Positions 1 through 9,316 are shown, counted from the first letter of the stretch. The stretch: DNA of 64,000 nucleotides from Bacteroidales bacterium (GCA_015060865.1 SUXS01000005.1:101697-165696); one strand, 5' to 3'. Notes: generated by a model from the letters alone, not told the origin. Translations and numbers: made by a program.

Positions 1-166
1 GGTCATTCTTGCCGAGCGGCTGTGCATCACCGACATACAGGCCTTGAAGCTATTCTATGCAAGCCAAACATGTGCCCATCTTCACGACAAGTCTACAGGT
101 CTCTACCTCTATGGCGACCACTACATCGCCGATGAGTATATGCGTGAGATGGAGGGTAGGCAGTAA
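1..166 (+). CDS. 3' part of a DUF3791-cassette partner gene (truncated by window edge)
   Basis: The reading frame is open from base 2 to the TAA at 164-166 (54 residues visible). It is nearly identical in DNA to 9993-10158, with only four differences in 166 bases, so it is a second copy of the small gene at 9907-10158. Residues include LAERLCITDIQALKLFYAS and an ending DEYMREMEGRQ. In the complete copy this gene overlaps a DUF3791-like gene by 4 bases, and the same pair probably continues to the left of the window. Function is unknown; DUF3791 genes are often found in small toxin-antitoxin-like cassettes, but that is family context, not something seen here. Confidence 0.75.
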   Translation, partial: VILAERLCITDIQALKLFYASQTCAHLHDKSTGLYLYGDHYIADEYMREMEGRQ

Positions 167-177
167 ATTGCTGCTTA

Positions 178-345
178 TTACAACGCATGGTATATAAAAA
201 AACGACCCGCCGATTTAAGCATTGTGAAGAGGCTTGGCGGGTTCTTGCGTTGTAAAATCGAATGAATCTGCAAATTTTAAGGGGGAAAAGGCGTATAAAG
301 TTTAGTTTTTCTTCATTTTTGAATTGGTTTCTGCATATACTCTAA
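178..345 (-). repeat. Dispersed repeat copy I: Abi-leader hairpin plus damaged promoter module
   Basis: Bases 182-254 match 9212-9284 almost exactly, including the stem arms at 205-211 and 236-242 and a run of seven A on the + strand (T on the - strand). On the - strand this reads as a rho-independent terminator. The match stops at the seventh base of what would be the Abi_2 start (ATGCGTT). The promoter part is damaged: the -7 TACCTTTG found at 9285-9292 is missing here. It looks like a relic of an Abi_2 upstream region joined to the DUF3791-partner gene. Confidence 0.7.
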
Positions 346-363
346 ATAGCATAGCCGTGGATA

Positions 364-1746
364 TTATAAAATTGATTCTATTACGACCCACACTCCATCA
401 TTATCCTTACCGTCGCGCCTCAAAATTCCAACTTTTTTCATCAGAGAAAGATCGCGTTCTATGGTACGAGGAGACACAGACAAAGTCTCCGACATTTGTT
501 TGGCTGTTATTGTCGCAGATTCTTTAATAAGATTGACTATTTTCTGTTGACGTTCAGTTAGTTTCATCTCCGACATGTCACCGACAAAGTCTCCGACATT
601 CTGATTGTCGGACGATGCAAAAATGATCGTCTGAAATTGTGTTGGCGTGGACTTGAATACAGGTTTCAGTTCATCCTTGTACCCGTCCAAAGCTTGAGTT
701 TCATTGCATATACGAGTGAGACCACTTCCTCGTTTCTCCATATAATCAAGTTGAGCCATTACATTTGCGAGTATTGGATTTCGTCTTTCCGAAGAAACAT
801 CTGCAATATCAAGGTCCTGAATAAGCATCCCATTGTACATTCCACCAGGAGAAGTAACAGCCAAACGGTCATCATAAATATCAAGATGGACTTCACCGCC
901 CATGACTGTATAGTCACGATGAATAAAATGGTTGACCATTGCTTCGAGAACGGCACGTTCCGCATACTCTGGTTTGTTTTTACGTCCGTTTGGCAACTTT
1001 TCCCAACCTTTCTTCGTGTTTGATTTCACGAAGTTCATAGCCTCACGTAGCAACATTAACACATTTCCTGTAAACTCAGCATCATTGATGGCATCGCCTT
1101 TTGTCTTCCCATCCCATCGGGTACAATATAAACGAGATTGCCACAATGGACAATCATCTGCAAACAATGCCCCAGCATGAGTAAGAATTCCTGTATTCGT
1201 AACGAGACCGAAAGAGAGAAGATATTTCTTATTCCATTCTTGATTTGTACGGGTTTTGAATGTATTAGCCAAGATTGTAAAGGCATAATCTTCTGCTTTA
1301 TAATCAGTGTGAAGAGAGTCATATGTTTTATTTGAACCCTTCAGCACCAAACGCAGCATCTGTTCTGCAGTTGCTGGTAAACTCTCTTCACCTACACGAA
1401 CGAAAGCTATACGTTGACCATCACCTACATAATAATAGGGAGTATAGTTGCCCGTATTAATTTTCAGTTGCAATATATCAAGATTGTCTATTCGGTGTGG
1501 AATCATTTCGACATCTGGCAATGGATCCATGTAGTCACGAATCTTGCTACTGATAGTTTCGCAAACATATTGCACATTGTCAAGGCCTTTAAGTATTCCT
1601 TCATTATCAATTCCAAAGAAAAGAGAGCCTCCCAATCCATTGGCAAAAGCACTTACACTCTTCAGCCAACTTTTGGGTTTCTTTTCTTCAAGCATTAGCT
1701 TAAAATCGTATGCAGTACATTCACTTATTAGATTCTCTAATTCCAT
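364..1746 (-). CDS. AlbA_2-domain (Schlafen AlbA_2 / RecG-C-like) ATP-binding protein with C-terminal HTH
   Basis: A 460-residue protein. Residues about 10-130 match the AlbA_2 domain (SAFANGLGGSLFFGIDNEG, the usual core). Residues about 265-380 match the ATP-binding region found at the C-terminus of RecG-like regulators (HRDY followed by a TSPGGM strand). The last 50 residues form a DeoR-type winged HTH (LTERQQKIVNLI, then VSPRTIERDLSLMKK). Such proteins are annotated as putative transcriptional regulators and are common in accessory islands; AlbA_2 domains also occur in anti-phage proteins. I chose ATG at 1746 (MELENL), where the domain begins; an ATG five codons upstream (1761) is possible. 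A promoter-hairpin leader at 1856-1937 precedes it. Whether it regulates transcription or acts in defence cannot be told from sequence. Confidence 0.85.
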   Translation of the reverse strand: MELENLISECTAYDFKLMLEEKKPKSWLKSVSAFANGLGGSLFFGIDNEGILKGLDNVQYVCETISSKIRDYMDPLPDVEMIPHRIDNLDILQLKINTGNYTPYYYVGDGQRIAFVRVGEESLPATAEQMLRLVLKGSNKTYDSLHTDYKAEDYAFTILANTFKTRTNQEWNKKYLLSFGLVTNTGILTHAGALFADDCPLWQSRLYCTRWDGKTKGDAINDAEFTGNVLMLLREAMNFVKSNTKKGWEKLPNGRKNKPEYAERAVLEAMVNHFIHRDYTVMGGEVHLDIYDDRLAVTSPGGMYNGMLIQDLDIADVSSERRNPILANVMAQLDYMEKRGSGLTRICNETQALDGYKDELKPVFKSTPTQFQTIIFASSDNQNVGDFVGDMSEMKLTERQQKIVNLIKESATITAKQMSETLSVSPRTIERDLSLMKKVGILRRDGKDNDGVWVVIESIL

Positions 1747-1855
1747 ATATGATATAGCCAATCGTTATATTACAAAGATTTCCAGACTATTATTTGCAAA
1801 AATGCAAAAGAATAATCAAGAAAAGAAGCTTGCTTCGTTTTTTATAAAGCAAAAG

Positions 1856-1937
1856 TTCCGCCCTGGTTCGCTGTTCTATGGGAAGCGTGGCGGAAACTGT
1901 CGTTGCAAAGGTAGTGCAAATCGAATGAAATTCCAAA
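1856..1937 (-). promoter_or_regulatory. Promoter and hairpin leader upstream of the AlbA_2 gene
   Basis: On the - strand, TTTG (1934-1937), 20 bases, then TACCTTTG (1906-1913) match the Bacteroidetes promoter. The leader then forms a stem TTCCGCC/GGCGGAA (1889-1895 with 1856-1862) followed by CTTTTGCTTTAT, which resembles a weak intrinsic terminator. About 29 bases around the -7 box are identical to the promoter upstream of Abi_2 (9282-9316). The leader runs about 150 bases to the gene start. Confidence 0.65.
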
Positions 1938-2017
1938 AATATTTGAGAATTTCTGAGATGCCGCATACCTTCAAGCTGCAAAGCAGATTAAAGGTTCTCG
2001 AACAAGTCGAGCGCAGC

Positions 2018-2190
2018 ATTGTGCAAATCGAATGAATCTGCAAATATCAAAGGAAAAAAGGCGCGAAAAGTTTGGTTTTTTCTTCATTTCGCGTCTAATT
2101 TTTGTGCAAGAATTTCGTAGCATAATGCAAGGTAAATCTTGTGGTTTGCTTACGCGGTATTGAAATCGGAGGTATAGACAACTTTCTCAT
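2018..2190. repeat. Dispersed repeat copy II (modules B and C)
   Basis: Bases 2022-2190 resemble 9292-9450: a GTGCAAATCGAATGAATCTG block, a GCGAAAAGTTT block, then the hairpin block around GGTAAATC-ttgt-GGTTTGC. The stem of that last hairpin differs from other copies by changes that keep G-U pairing. The 1762-2206 gap otherwise holds only the AlbA_2 leader; I see no gene in it. Confidence 0.65.
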
Positions 2191-2206
2191 TCTATGCATC
2201 AAAATG

Positions 2207-2237
2207 TTTGATTTTCCGATTTTTATACCTATCTTTG
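2207..2237 (+). promoter_or_regulatory. Promoter of the secreted glycoside hydrolase
   Basis: TTTG at 2207-2210, exactly 19 bases, then TATCTTTG at 2230-2237: a perfect Bacteroidetes promoter 36 bases before the ATG at 2273. Confidence 0.8.
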
Positions 2238-2272
2238 CTATCGTATATAAGTAATGGTAAAGGACAACTAAA

Positions 2273-5200
2273 ATGACACGCTTCAAACTCCTCCTCGCAG
2301 CAGCTCTGACTACCTTATGCGCCACTGCACAAAACATGACAACATCAAGCTGCTCCATGACCACCAGCCCATGGGCCGTAAGTGTACCATACAACATTTC
2401 CGATGAGGGAACGAAATATGAATTCAAGTTTGGCATGGGTGGTTGGAGTTGGGACTTTTTCGCTTTTCAGCAACGCAACCACTGCGGCAAAGAGAACCTC
2501 GACATCGCCCGTGTCGGATTTAACGGACGCTTTGACAAGGCGTACGATGCACTCACCGCAGAGCAGAAGGCAAGTATGGATACCGAGCTCCGCAACATCG
2601 TACAAACGGGCGTTAAGTCCATCTTCCTCCTATGCGGTATTGGTAACCTGGGCGACCAATTGGGCGACCTTTCTACTGCTCCCGTATGGAACGAGACTAC
2701 TCGCACCAACTATGTGGACGACATCGTACGTGCCGTAGAGTATGTCGAGGGCAAAGGTTACAACGTATTTGCCGTAGCCCCCTACAATGAGCCGGACTTT
2801 GAGAAGACCTATACCGGCAATGCCTCGAACTTCAATGCCGTAGCCGCCATCATGCAGACGAGGCCCCAGTTGGCAGGTAGGGTCTTCGGTCCTAGCACAC
2901 TCAACAGCTCTGAAGCCCCCAAATGGTACTCCACCGTAAAGGACAACATCAACTATGCCAATACCCATCAGCTGGCAGGTGGTAAGTTCTCCGACTATAC
3001 GGGATTCTGGACACAAGCCTATAAGGATGGCAAGTACCCCGTGGCCGACGAGATGCACAACGTGATGGAGGCGATGGTGTGTATCAACTATGGTGGCGTG
3101 GCCGGCACCTGGTGGGGATGGGAAGGTATCACCCGCGGCGAATACATCCGCATGATCAAGGGAGGAACTCAGCTGGCCTATAAGGAGCGTCCCAACGAGT
3201 GGATGACAGCTTCGGTAAATAAATACACGGGCGAGAACGGACGCGTAGAAGCATTTATCGGCACCTCGGAGCGTCAGGCTGTAGCCTCGGCATTCACCTT
3301 CATCTCTAAAGATCGATTGGCCTACTATGATGGTCACGGCCCCGCCTACGACCATACCGAGGAGGTACCTGGTGACCCCACGGGTGCCTATCAGAAGGGA
3401 CAGACCAATGCCGAGCGACTCATCCAGATACATACGGGTGAGGATGTTCCCATAGAACCCATCAACGGACAATATAAGATTGTCAATAAGGCTACGGGCA
3501 AGGTGCTCTCGCTCAATGGAGGCAAAGCTGTACGCGGCAACGTATACCAATGGAGCGATGGCGGACTGGCCAACCAGGCATGGGACGTATACCCCATTGA
3601 CAAGACTACCGTAGCAGACTATAGCTACGTAGTCATCCGCAATGCCAATACCTCAGGTGTGCCCCTCTACCTCGATGCGCAGGCTTGGAACATGGACAAT
3701 GGTGCTAACGTAACCGTATATTCTGATGGCGATGACCTAAGCACGCAGCCCAACGGATGGCAACGTTGGTACTTGCGCTACATGGGCGACGGATATTACC
3801 AGATTATCAATCACTTCACGGGATTATACGTTGGTGTTAATGGGGGTAGCACTGCCAATGGTGCCAACGTGGTAGAACTGAACAATAACGGAGGTGACCA
3901 CCTGCTGTGGAAGTTTATCCCCGCCGACTGCAAGGTGGAGACCACCGCTCCCGAGGTTCCCACGGGGCTGACAGCCACAGCCCAAGAGGGTGCCGTAAAG
4001 CTGACGTGGACCGCCAATGAGGAAACCGACATCCATGGATATATGGTATACCGCTACAATGACGGAGCTGACATATGGGAATGCATCGGACGCAAGGTGC
4101 GTGGCACAGCATTCCTGGACAACACCTGCCGCAAAGGGCAACCCCTCCGCTACCGCATCAAGGCACTTGACGATGCATACAATCTGAGTGAGGCTTCGGC
4201 AGAGGTGACATCACAGACTGCAGCAAACCCGGCACGTATCGGACAATGGACAGGCCTATCAAACAGAGATAGCGGCAACAACAAGCTACATGCCGTAATG
4301 AACGGGGCTACACTGACTACCGACAAAGAGCGCCCGACCTTCTCGTTCGACGGTAAAGACGACTACATGAAACTCCCTTATCACGTGGGCGACATGGAGC
4401 AGATGACCTTTACTGCATGGGTTAAGGGCAGCAGCAGTAGCGCTTGGCAGCGCATCTTTGACTTCGGTAATGGCGAGGATGAGTACCTCTTCCTCACACC
4501 GACCAATGGTAGTGCCATGCGCTTCGAGATTAAGAAGGATGGCATCATTCAGGGGCTTAATGCCACCACAAGACTGAGTGTCGGTGCATGGAAACATGTA
4601 GCAGTGACCATCAGTACCGATGAGGTATGTATATATATAGATGGAGAGCTCAACGCGTCTACCAAAGACATCACCCTACGCCCATCAGATGTAGTCCCCA
4701 CCTTGAGTTACCTTGGTCGGTCGCAGTTTGATGCCGACCCCACCTTCAAAGGTATGATGAGCGATGTGCGCATCTACAACTACGCCCTCACCGCCGAGGA
4801 GATAAAGGGCGTGTCCGGCGAATCTGTTTCAAGCGAAGGAGTCGACATCACTGCAGAGCGCATACCAGCCATAGCAGACAATCTGGACAACTGGACATAC
4901 ACGGGTCCGTGGTCGACATGGACAGACGAGACTGAACATGCCACCACACTCACCTCTCCATATGTACGCACCACATCAGCTGGAGTCAGCACGCTCAGCA
5001 AGGCCCTCACCTATCTGCCCGAAGGCCAATACAAGCTGGCGGCAAATGTATATGCCTATAATTATGGCTCCACGAAGAGGAGTCAGTATCTATACCTCAA
5101 CGAGCAGACGCTGGCCATCAACTCGGCCAACAACCGCTCAGCTACACTACGCAGCATCGTAGGCACTGTAGCGCCGGACGGCAAAATGGAGTTTGGCCTC

Positions 5201-6478
5201 AAAGCCACCTCCGCATCCAGTGCCGCCAATATTGCCATGGACAATGTGCAACTGATATTCCAAGGTACCGCATCGGAGTATATCGAAGGCATCAACAATA
5301 TAACCTACGACATGCTTGCCGAGGCACTGCCCCTCGTAGACAAACCGATGAATGCCACCCCTGGAGCAGCGCTGCGTACAGCTGTAGATGCTGCGAACAC
5401 AGCCATGGGAACCTATATCGCCCACATCGAAAACGGCACTGCTACCTCGGCGGATGTCGAAGCATGGATAAGCGCACTGGAGAGCATACCTACTGCAGTG
5501 AGCAATGCCAAGGTATCGGTTGAAGCCTACAAACCGTTGGCCATACAGGTTGCAGCAGCACATGCCAAGGCAGCCACCTATCCTCAGGAGAATGGCAACG
5601 ACCTGTTTGCCGAGGAGCTGGGCACCATAGAGGCCAAGTGCGCTGCAGGCGAATATGCAGACACCGATATTGCTGCCGCCATCCTTGAGGTTAAGGGTAT
5701 CATCAATCGCTACCTCATGGCCGACGCCATGCCCGAAGCTAGCAGAGAGAACCCAGTCGACGTGACCGCCCTGATAGTTGAACAGGCATCCTTTGAAGAC
5801 AATACCCATACATCGTGGATTGCCTCTCCCGTCCCCACGATGTTCTATGGCATTGCCGAGTTTACCAACACGACCTTCGACATCCACCAGGTACTTCATG
5901 GCATGCCAGCCGGTGTATATCTACTGCAAGCACAGGCCTTCTACCGCTATGGCAGCGCCTCGAGCCACTACTCAGCCTACAACAGCGGCACATTGAAGCG
6001 CAACGCCAAGCTCTACATCAGCCATAGCTCGGCTGGAACCAATACAGCCGATGTGATGGCCACCTCTGACGACCCGTCGGAAACGCATAAGACGGGCAAG
6101 TGGTCGGTACGACTCTACGACGGCCACCCCGTGCCAGACGATATCGTAGCCGCCAGCGAGGCCATTGACACCCTGCACAAGTACATGCCCAAGGATGAAT
6201 GCAACAGTGTAGAGATTTTCGCTACAGAGACGGGCGACCTCACCATCGGAGTCAAGAAGGATGCGAAGAGAAGCAACGACTGGACAGTCATCGGAGGACT
6301 CAGCCTATACTACCTTGGTCAGGATAAAGAAAACGTGGCTGTAGAGGAAATCACCAGCAGCGAAGCCACCGTAATTGCCATATACAACACCAACGGAATA
6401 CGTATCGCCACCATGCAAAAAGGTATCAACATACTGTACATGAGCGATGGCACCACGGTCAAGGTAGTTGCACAATAA
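2273..6478 (+). CDS. Large secreted multi-domain glycoside hydrolase (GH30/GH-A-like with ricin lectin, FN3 and LamG domains)
   Basis: A 1401-residue protein with a signal peptide (LLLAAALTTLCATAQ, cleavage near 20). Residues about 40-390 look like a (beta/alpha)8 glycosidase of clan GH-A: GMGGWSWDFF near the start, NEP with Glu173 as likely acid/base, and Glu260 in VADEMHN as likely nucleophile. Residues about 400-550 form a ricin-type beta-trefoil (GQYKIVNKATGKVLSL), about 553-645 a fibronectin type III domain, about 665-835 a LamG/jelly-roll domain (WKHVAVTIS, IYIDGEL, MSDVRIYNYAL). The following 550 residues contain a further beta-sandwich and a helical part. The C-terminus (AIYNTNGIRIATMQKGINIL) resembles the type-A C-terminal sorting tail common in Bacteroidales secreted enzymes. 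It probably acts outside the cell on a host or plant glycan; the substrate cannot be assigned. Its own promoter and terminator make it a single transcription unit. Confidence 0.75.
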   Translation: MTRFKLLLAAALTTLCATAQNMTTSSCSMTTSPWAVSVPYNISDEGTKYEFKFGMGGWSWDFFAFQQRNHCGKENLDIARVGFNGRFDKAYDALTAEQKASMDTELRNIVQTGVKSIFLLCGIGNLGDQLGDLSTAPVWNETTRTNYVDDIVRAVEYVEGKGYNVFAVAPYNEPDFEKTYTGNASNFNAVAAIMQTRPQLAGRVFGPSTLNSSEAPKWYSTVKDNINYANTHQLAGGKFSDYTGFWTQAYKDGKYPVADEMHNVMEAMVCINYGGVAGTWWGWEGITRGEYIRMIKGGTQLAYKERPNEWMTASVNKYTGENGRVEAFIGTSERQAVASAFTFISKDRLAYYDGHGPAYDHTEEVPGDPTGAYQKGQTNAERLIQIHTGEDVPIEPINGQYKIVNKATGKVLSLNGGKAVRGNVYQWSDGGLANQAWDVYPIDKTTVADYSYVVIRNANTSGVPLYLDAQAWNMDNGANVTVYSDGDDLSTQPNGWQRWYLRYMGDGYYQIINHFTGLYVGVNGGSTANGANVVELNNNGGDHLLWKFIPADCKVETTAPEVPTGLTATAQEGAVKLTWTANEETDIHGYMVYRYNDGADIWECIGRKVRGTAFLDNTCRKGQPLRYRIKALDDAYNLSEASAEVTSQTAANPARIGQWTGLSNRDSGNNKLHAVMNGATLTTDKERPTFSFDGKDDYMKLPYHVGDMEQMTFTAWVKGSSSSAWQRIFDFGNGEDEYLFLTPTNGSAMRFEIKKDGIIQGLNATTRLSVGAWKHVAVTISTDEVCIYIDGELNASTKDITLRPSDVVPTLSYLGRSQFDADPTFKGMMSDVRIYNYALTAEEIKGVSGESVSSEGVDITAERIPAIADNLDNWTYTGPWSTWTDETEHATTLTSPYVRTTSAGVSTLSKALTYLPEGQYKLAANVYAYNYGSTKRSQYLYLNEQTLAINSANNRSATLRSIVGTVAPDGKMEFGLKATSASSAANIAMDNVQLIFQGTASEYIEGINNITYDMLAEALPLVDKPMNATPGAALRTAVDAANTAMGTYIAHIENGTATSADVEAWISALESIPTAVSNAKVSVEAYKPLAIQVAAAHAKAATYPQENGNDLFAEELGTIEAKCAAGEYADTDIAAAILEVKGIINRYLMADAMPEASRENPVDVTALIVEQASFEDNTHTSWIASPVPTMFYGIAEFTNTTFDIHQVLHGMPAGVYLLQAQAFYRYGSASSHYSAYNSGTLKRNAKLYISHSSAGTNTADVMATSDDPSETHKTGKWSVRLYDGHPVPDDIVAASEAIDTLHKYMPKDECNSVEIFATETGDLTIGVKKDAKRSNDWTVIGGLSLYYLGQDKENVAVEEITSSEATVIAIYNTNGIRIATMQKGINILYMSDGTTVKVVAQ

Positions 6479-6505
6479 CCTATGTCAGCAATACAGATCT
6501 GACTA

Positions 6506-6545
6506 AAAAGAAGAGAGACGTACTGTGGTGCGCCTCTCTTCTTTT
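6506..6545 (+). terminator. Rho-independent terminator after the glycoside hydrolase
   Basis: AAGAAGAGAG (6508-6517) pairs with CTCTCTTCTT (6534-6543), flanked by A-rich and T-rich tracts. It lies 30 bases after the stop codon. Confidence 0.8.
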
Positions 6546-6619
6546 CACATCGTGCCGAAAAGACTTCTCTAAACATGTACTTCAAAGCCTACAGATAAAC
6601 GAAACGCACGTAAATCCTG

Positions 6620-6830
6620 GACAGAAATTTCGTAGCATATTGATAGGCAAATCCTGCGGTTTGCTTACTTGGTATTGAAATCGGGAATATAGACTTACCA
6701 AACTAAATAACATACAAACTCAAAAACTCACGTTTCGCTTACTTCTTGCATTTTCCTAATCGCTCATGGCTGCGTTCTTTACGTCCGCCTTGGGGATTGG
6801 GCGGGAAGAGAGCAAGGATGAAGCAGTTCA
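6620..6830. repeat. Dispersed repeat copy III (modules C and D)
   Basis: Contains the TTTCGTAGCATA block with hairpin GCAAATC-ctgc-GGTTTGC, then the module D core CCTAATCGCTCATGGCTGCG (also at about 9512 and 10430) followed by a GCC..GGGGATTGGGCGG stretch. A short ORF in this area starts inside the repeat and has no homology or promoter support. The gap 6546-7039 holds this repeat and the promoter for the next gene. Confidence 0.7.
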
Positions 6831-6973
6831 GCCCGTAACACAAAGCCTACAGAAGACCTCTCTTCTTAACGCTTTATCCAGGCTATATGTAGTCATAATC
6901 ATTATGGCTACAACATTAGCACACTTTTTCGCGTTAAAACGTAGGATATTTACAAAAATACATGCGTAATGTC

Positions 6974-7004
6974 TTTGATCAATAAAATATTTCACTTATT
7001 TTTG
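6974..7004 (+). promoter_or_regulatory. Promoter of the AAA ATPase
   Basis: TTTG at 6974-6977, 19 bases, then TATTTTTG at 6997-7004, 35 bases before the ATG at 7040. Confidence 0.75.
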
Positions 7005-7039
7005 TAGCAAAATTACAGATTTGAATAAAATATAGAATT

Positions 7040-8320
7040 ATGATACGAGATTTTTGGGTAAAGAACTACCTTTCCATTCGCGACAAGCAAGAGTTGAGTT
7101 TCTTGGCCAAAGGGCCTGCTTCGGAATTGGTGACAGAAGTCACCGAAGGCGTGTTCCTGTATAAGTTGGGTATTCTGTATGGCTCCAATGCCTCGGGTAA
7201 GTCCAATATGTTGATTGCCATGGACGAGATATTTCACATCTTGATACAGCCTCGATACGATACGACAAAAAAGGTGAGCGGTTGCATACCTTTCATCCTG
7301 ACAAAAGATGAGCCAACAGAGATGCATGTGTCATTCTATGCCAATGGAATTAGATATGACTATGATGTTAGCTTCAATGAGAAGTGCATTCTAAGCGAAG
7401 TATTGAATTACTATCCCAACAAGTCGAAATCATTGTTCTATGAGCGCACGTTTGTTGGCGAGAATGTACAGGCAGATATCAAGTTCGGTCCAAGCCTTAA
7501 GCTCCAGCCCAAGACTCAGGACAGTATTCGCGAGCACACGTTGAACAACCATAGCGTACTTTCTGTATGTCGAAAGAACGCACTGACCGAAGATGTCGCC
7601 GCCTTCAAGGAACTCCACAATTGGATTATGGCCAACTACCACGATATTGATGGTGATGAAGAGAAGGGAGTTGTCGACACGCTGAAGGAGGCATACCTCA
7701 TACCCAAGAAGCGTAAGTTCTACAACACCATGTTACAAAAGGCCGATTTGAATATCCTCGAATACCGCCCCGTGGTGGAAGACCGCCATATTCCCGCTGA
7801 GTTCCGTGAGCGCATCCTGAATGAAAATATTCCCGAAAAGGTGAAGGAGTCATTGCTTAAGCCCACGGCCGATACCATCGAATTTGTCAACCAATCCGCC
7901 GATGGCAACTTTGTGATACCTCTTCGCTGGCAATCCAAGGGCACCATCAAGTATATCCGCATTCTGGAGGCTCTGTACGATATGATAACTAGTCCCCACG
8001 TCTATTTCCTCGACGAGTTGGGTGAAGACCTGCACAACGATCTGTTGTTTTATTACCTCAACGTCTTCATCTTCAATTCCGACAAGTCGCAACTTATCAT
8101 CACCAGCCAAGAGACCACCCTTCTCTCTCAAGATCTCATCAATGAGAACCGAGGCGTAGTGTGGTTCGTGGAGAAGAATCGTGAGACCGCCTCGTCGGAA
8201 TATTCTCGTGGCGACTCCTTCGGCTTGCATAAGAACCTCTCGCTTTACAACTCCTATCGCATAGGTCGCTTGGGAGCAAAGCCCGAGCTGGGTAGTATCT
8301 TTATAAACTTGGAGGACTGA
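7040..8320 (+). CDS. AAA family (ABC-like/OLD-type) ATPase
   Basis: A 426-residue protein. The Walker A motif GSNASGKSN is at residues 48-56, a KGTIKY segment takes the ABC-signature position (about residues 305-315), and VYFLDELGEDLH near 330-340 is the Walker B. The later ITSQETTLLSQ fits the switch region. This is the AAA_21-like architecture seen in abortive-infection and OLD-type defence ATPases; no nuclease (Toprim) domain is present. It is convergent with the Abi_2 gene, with only 9 bases between the stops. A role in phage defence is inferred from family and neighbours only. Confidence 0.85.
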   Translation: MIRDFWVKNYLSIRDKQELSFLAKGPASELVTEVTEGVFLYKLGILYGSNASGKSNMLIAMDEIFHILIQPRYDTTKKVSGCIPFILTKDEPTEMHVSFYANGIRYDYDVSFNEKCILSEVLNYYPNKSKSLFYERTFVGENVQADIKFGPSLKLQPKTQDSIREHTLNNHSVLSVCRKNALTEDVAAFKELHNWIMANYHDIDGDEEKGVVDTLKEAYLIPKKRKFYNTMLQKADLNILEYRPVVEDRHIPAEFRERILNENIPEKVKESLLKPTADTIEFVNQSADGNFVIPLRWQSKGTIKYIRILEALYDMITSPHVYFLDELGEDLHNDLLFYYLNVFIFNSDKSQLIITSQETTLLSQDLINENRGVVWFVEKNRETASSEYSRGDSFGLHKNLSLYNSYRIGRLGAKPELGSIFINLED

Positions 8321-8329
8321 TATGTTAAG

Positions 8330-9220
8330 TTATTTCCACAACGGTTCCTCTTCCCAATTCTTAGGGAATCCCATGACTGCAATATCTATCATTGGATATG
8401 TATGAAGCAAGGATTTCAAATCTTTCTTCAGTGTATTTTGTGGATGAACGACATCAACAAGATGCTTTAGGATGCAGAGGGTAAAGAAGATTCTTCCCTG
8501 TTGTACCGATTCTGAGATCCATGGAGCATTCCAACGATTCATCAGCAGGGCGCGAATTGATAGTTTGCGATTCCACAATCTAGCATGATGGCAACACGCA
8601 TTTCGCGTTACAGTGATAATGGTAAGCCACGAAGTAAATACAGGAACATTCAATCCAAAGTACCTTGCTATACTCTTTCGTATTTGGTTGCTGGCAATAT
8701 TCTCATACACACGCGTCAACACGCCGAAAGGCAATATTTCCGCCAGCATCCATGAAGGTGGATATGGGTCTGTATATGTATCTTTGAAATGCTTAATAAA
8801 TTCTTCTCGTGTCGTTTGCAATTCCTTATCAATCAGCTGCAATGTTCTTTGGAATTTATCCGCATGTGCATATGTTTCAGCAGAAGTCATCCAAAACGGA
8901 TTGCCGGTATCTCTGCTAGTTATGTTCACGATAGCACTACGCACGGCAATCTCAATTCTTTCTATCTGGTCAAAGATTAACAACCGCAGGTGTCGATCAA
9001 AAGCATAGATGCTCATCGCCTGCTCAAAAGAGGTACCCTCCTTGAACACATGTTCAGTTTTAGGTAGACGAAGGAACGGATGTAGATAAGCAGACAGGCG
9101 ATAGTACCCAATTGAACGGAGAGCTTGCAATGCCAACTCCTTTTTCTCTATGACAAGGCCTCGTTCCATCAGCAGGGTCACCAACTCCTCAGGAGCACTA
9201 TATCGTTTTTCGTAACGCAT
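8330..9220 (-). CDS. Abi_2 family (AbiD/AbiF) HEPN-type abortive infection protein
   Basis: A 296-residue protein (PF07751-like). Visible family motifs are SIGYYRLSAYLHPF (residues 36-49), FDRHLRLLIFDQIERIE (74-90) and RNACCHHARLWNR (206-218), where Arg206 and His211 form the RX4H motif of HEPN ribonucleases. Family members act in abortive infection. I chose the ATG at 9218-9220 because it matches the N-terminus of the family (MRYEKRYSAPEELV) and because upstream in-frame sequence lies inside a repeat and terminator hairpin. The start codon sits directly after the T-tract of the hairpin at 9228-9274, so expression may require read-through. Confidence 0.9.
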   Translation of the reverse strand: MRYEKRYSAPEELVTLLMERGLVIEKKELALQALRSIGYYRLSAYLHPFLRLPKTEHVFKEGTSFEQAMSIYAFDRHLRLLIFDQIERIEIAVRSAIVNITSRDTGNPFWMTSAETYAHADKFQRTLQLIDKELQTTREEFIKHFKDTYTDPYPPSWMLAEILPFGVLTRVYENIASNQIRKSIARYFGLNVPVFTSWLTIITVTRNACCHHARLWNRKLSIRALLMNRWNAPWISESVQQGRIFFTLCILKHLVDVVHPQNTLKKDLKSLLHTYPMIDIAVMGFPKNWEEEPLWK

Positions 9221-9227
9221 GGTATAT

Positions 9228-9316
9228 AAAAAAACGACCCGCCGATTTAAGCATTGTAAAGAGGCTTGGCGGGTTCTTGCGTTGCAAAGGTAGTGCAAAT
9301 CGAATGAATCTGCAAA
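9228..9316 (-). promoter_or_regulatory. Promoter plus terminator-like leader (attenuator candidate) of Abi_2
   Basis: On the - strand: TTTG (9313-9316), 20 bases, TACCTTTG (9285-9292), then a leader of about 50 bases. It ends in ACCCGCC/GGCGGGT (9268-9274 with 9237-9243) followed by CGTTTTTTT (9228-9236). This is a good intrinsic terminator placed 8 bases before the Abi_2 ATG. A second, promoterless copy is at 182-254, and the same promoter stands before the AlbA_2 gene. Confidence 0.7.

Noticed and set aside
2630..3550. 306-residue antisense ORF
   Set aside because: Shadow of the glycosidase gene.
6766..6969. 67-residue ORF beginning MAAFFTSALGIG
   Set aside because: It lies inside the module D repeat; the three copies do not share an open frame, and no promoter or ribosome site precedes it.
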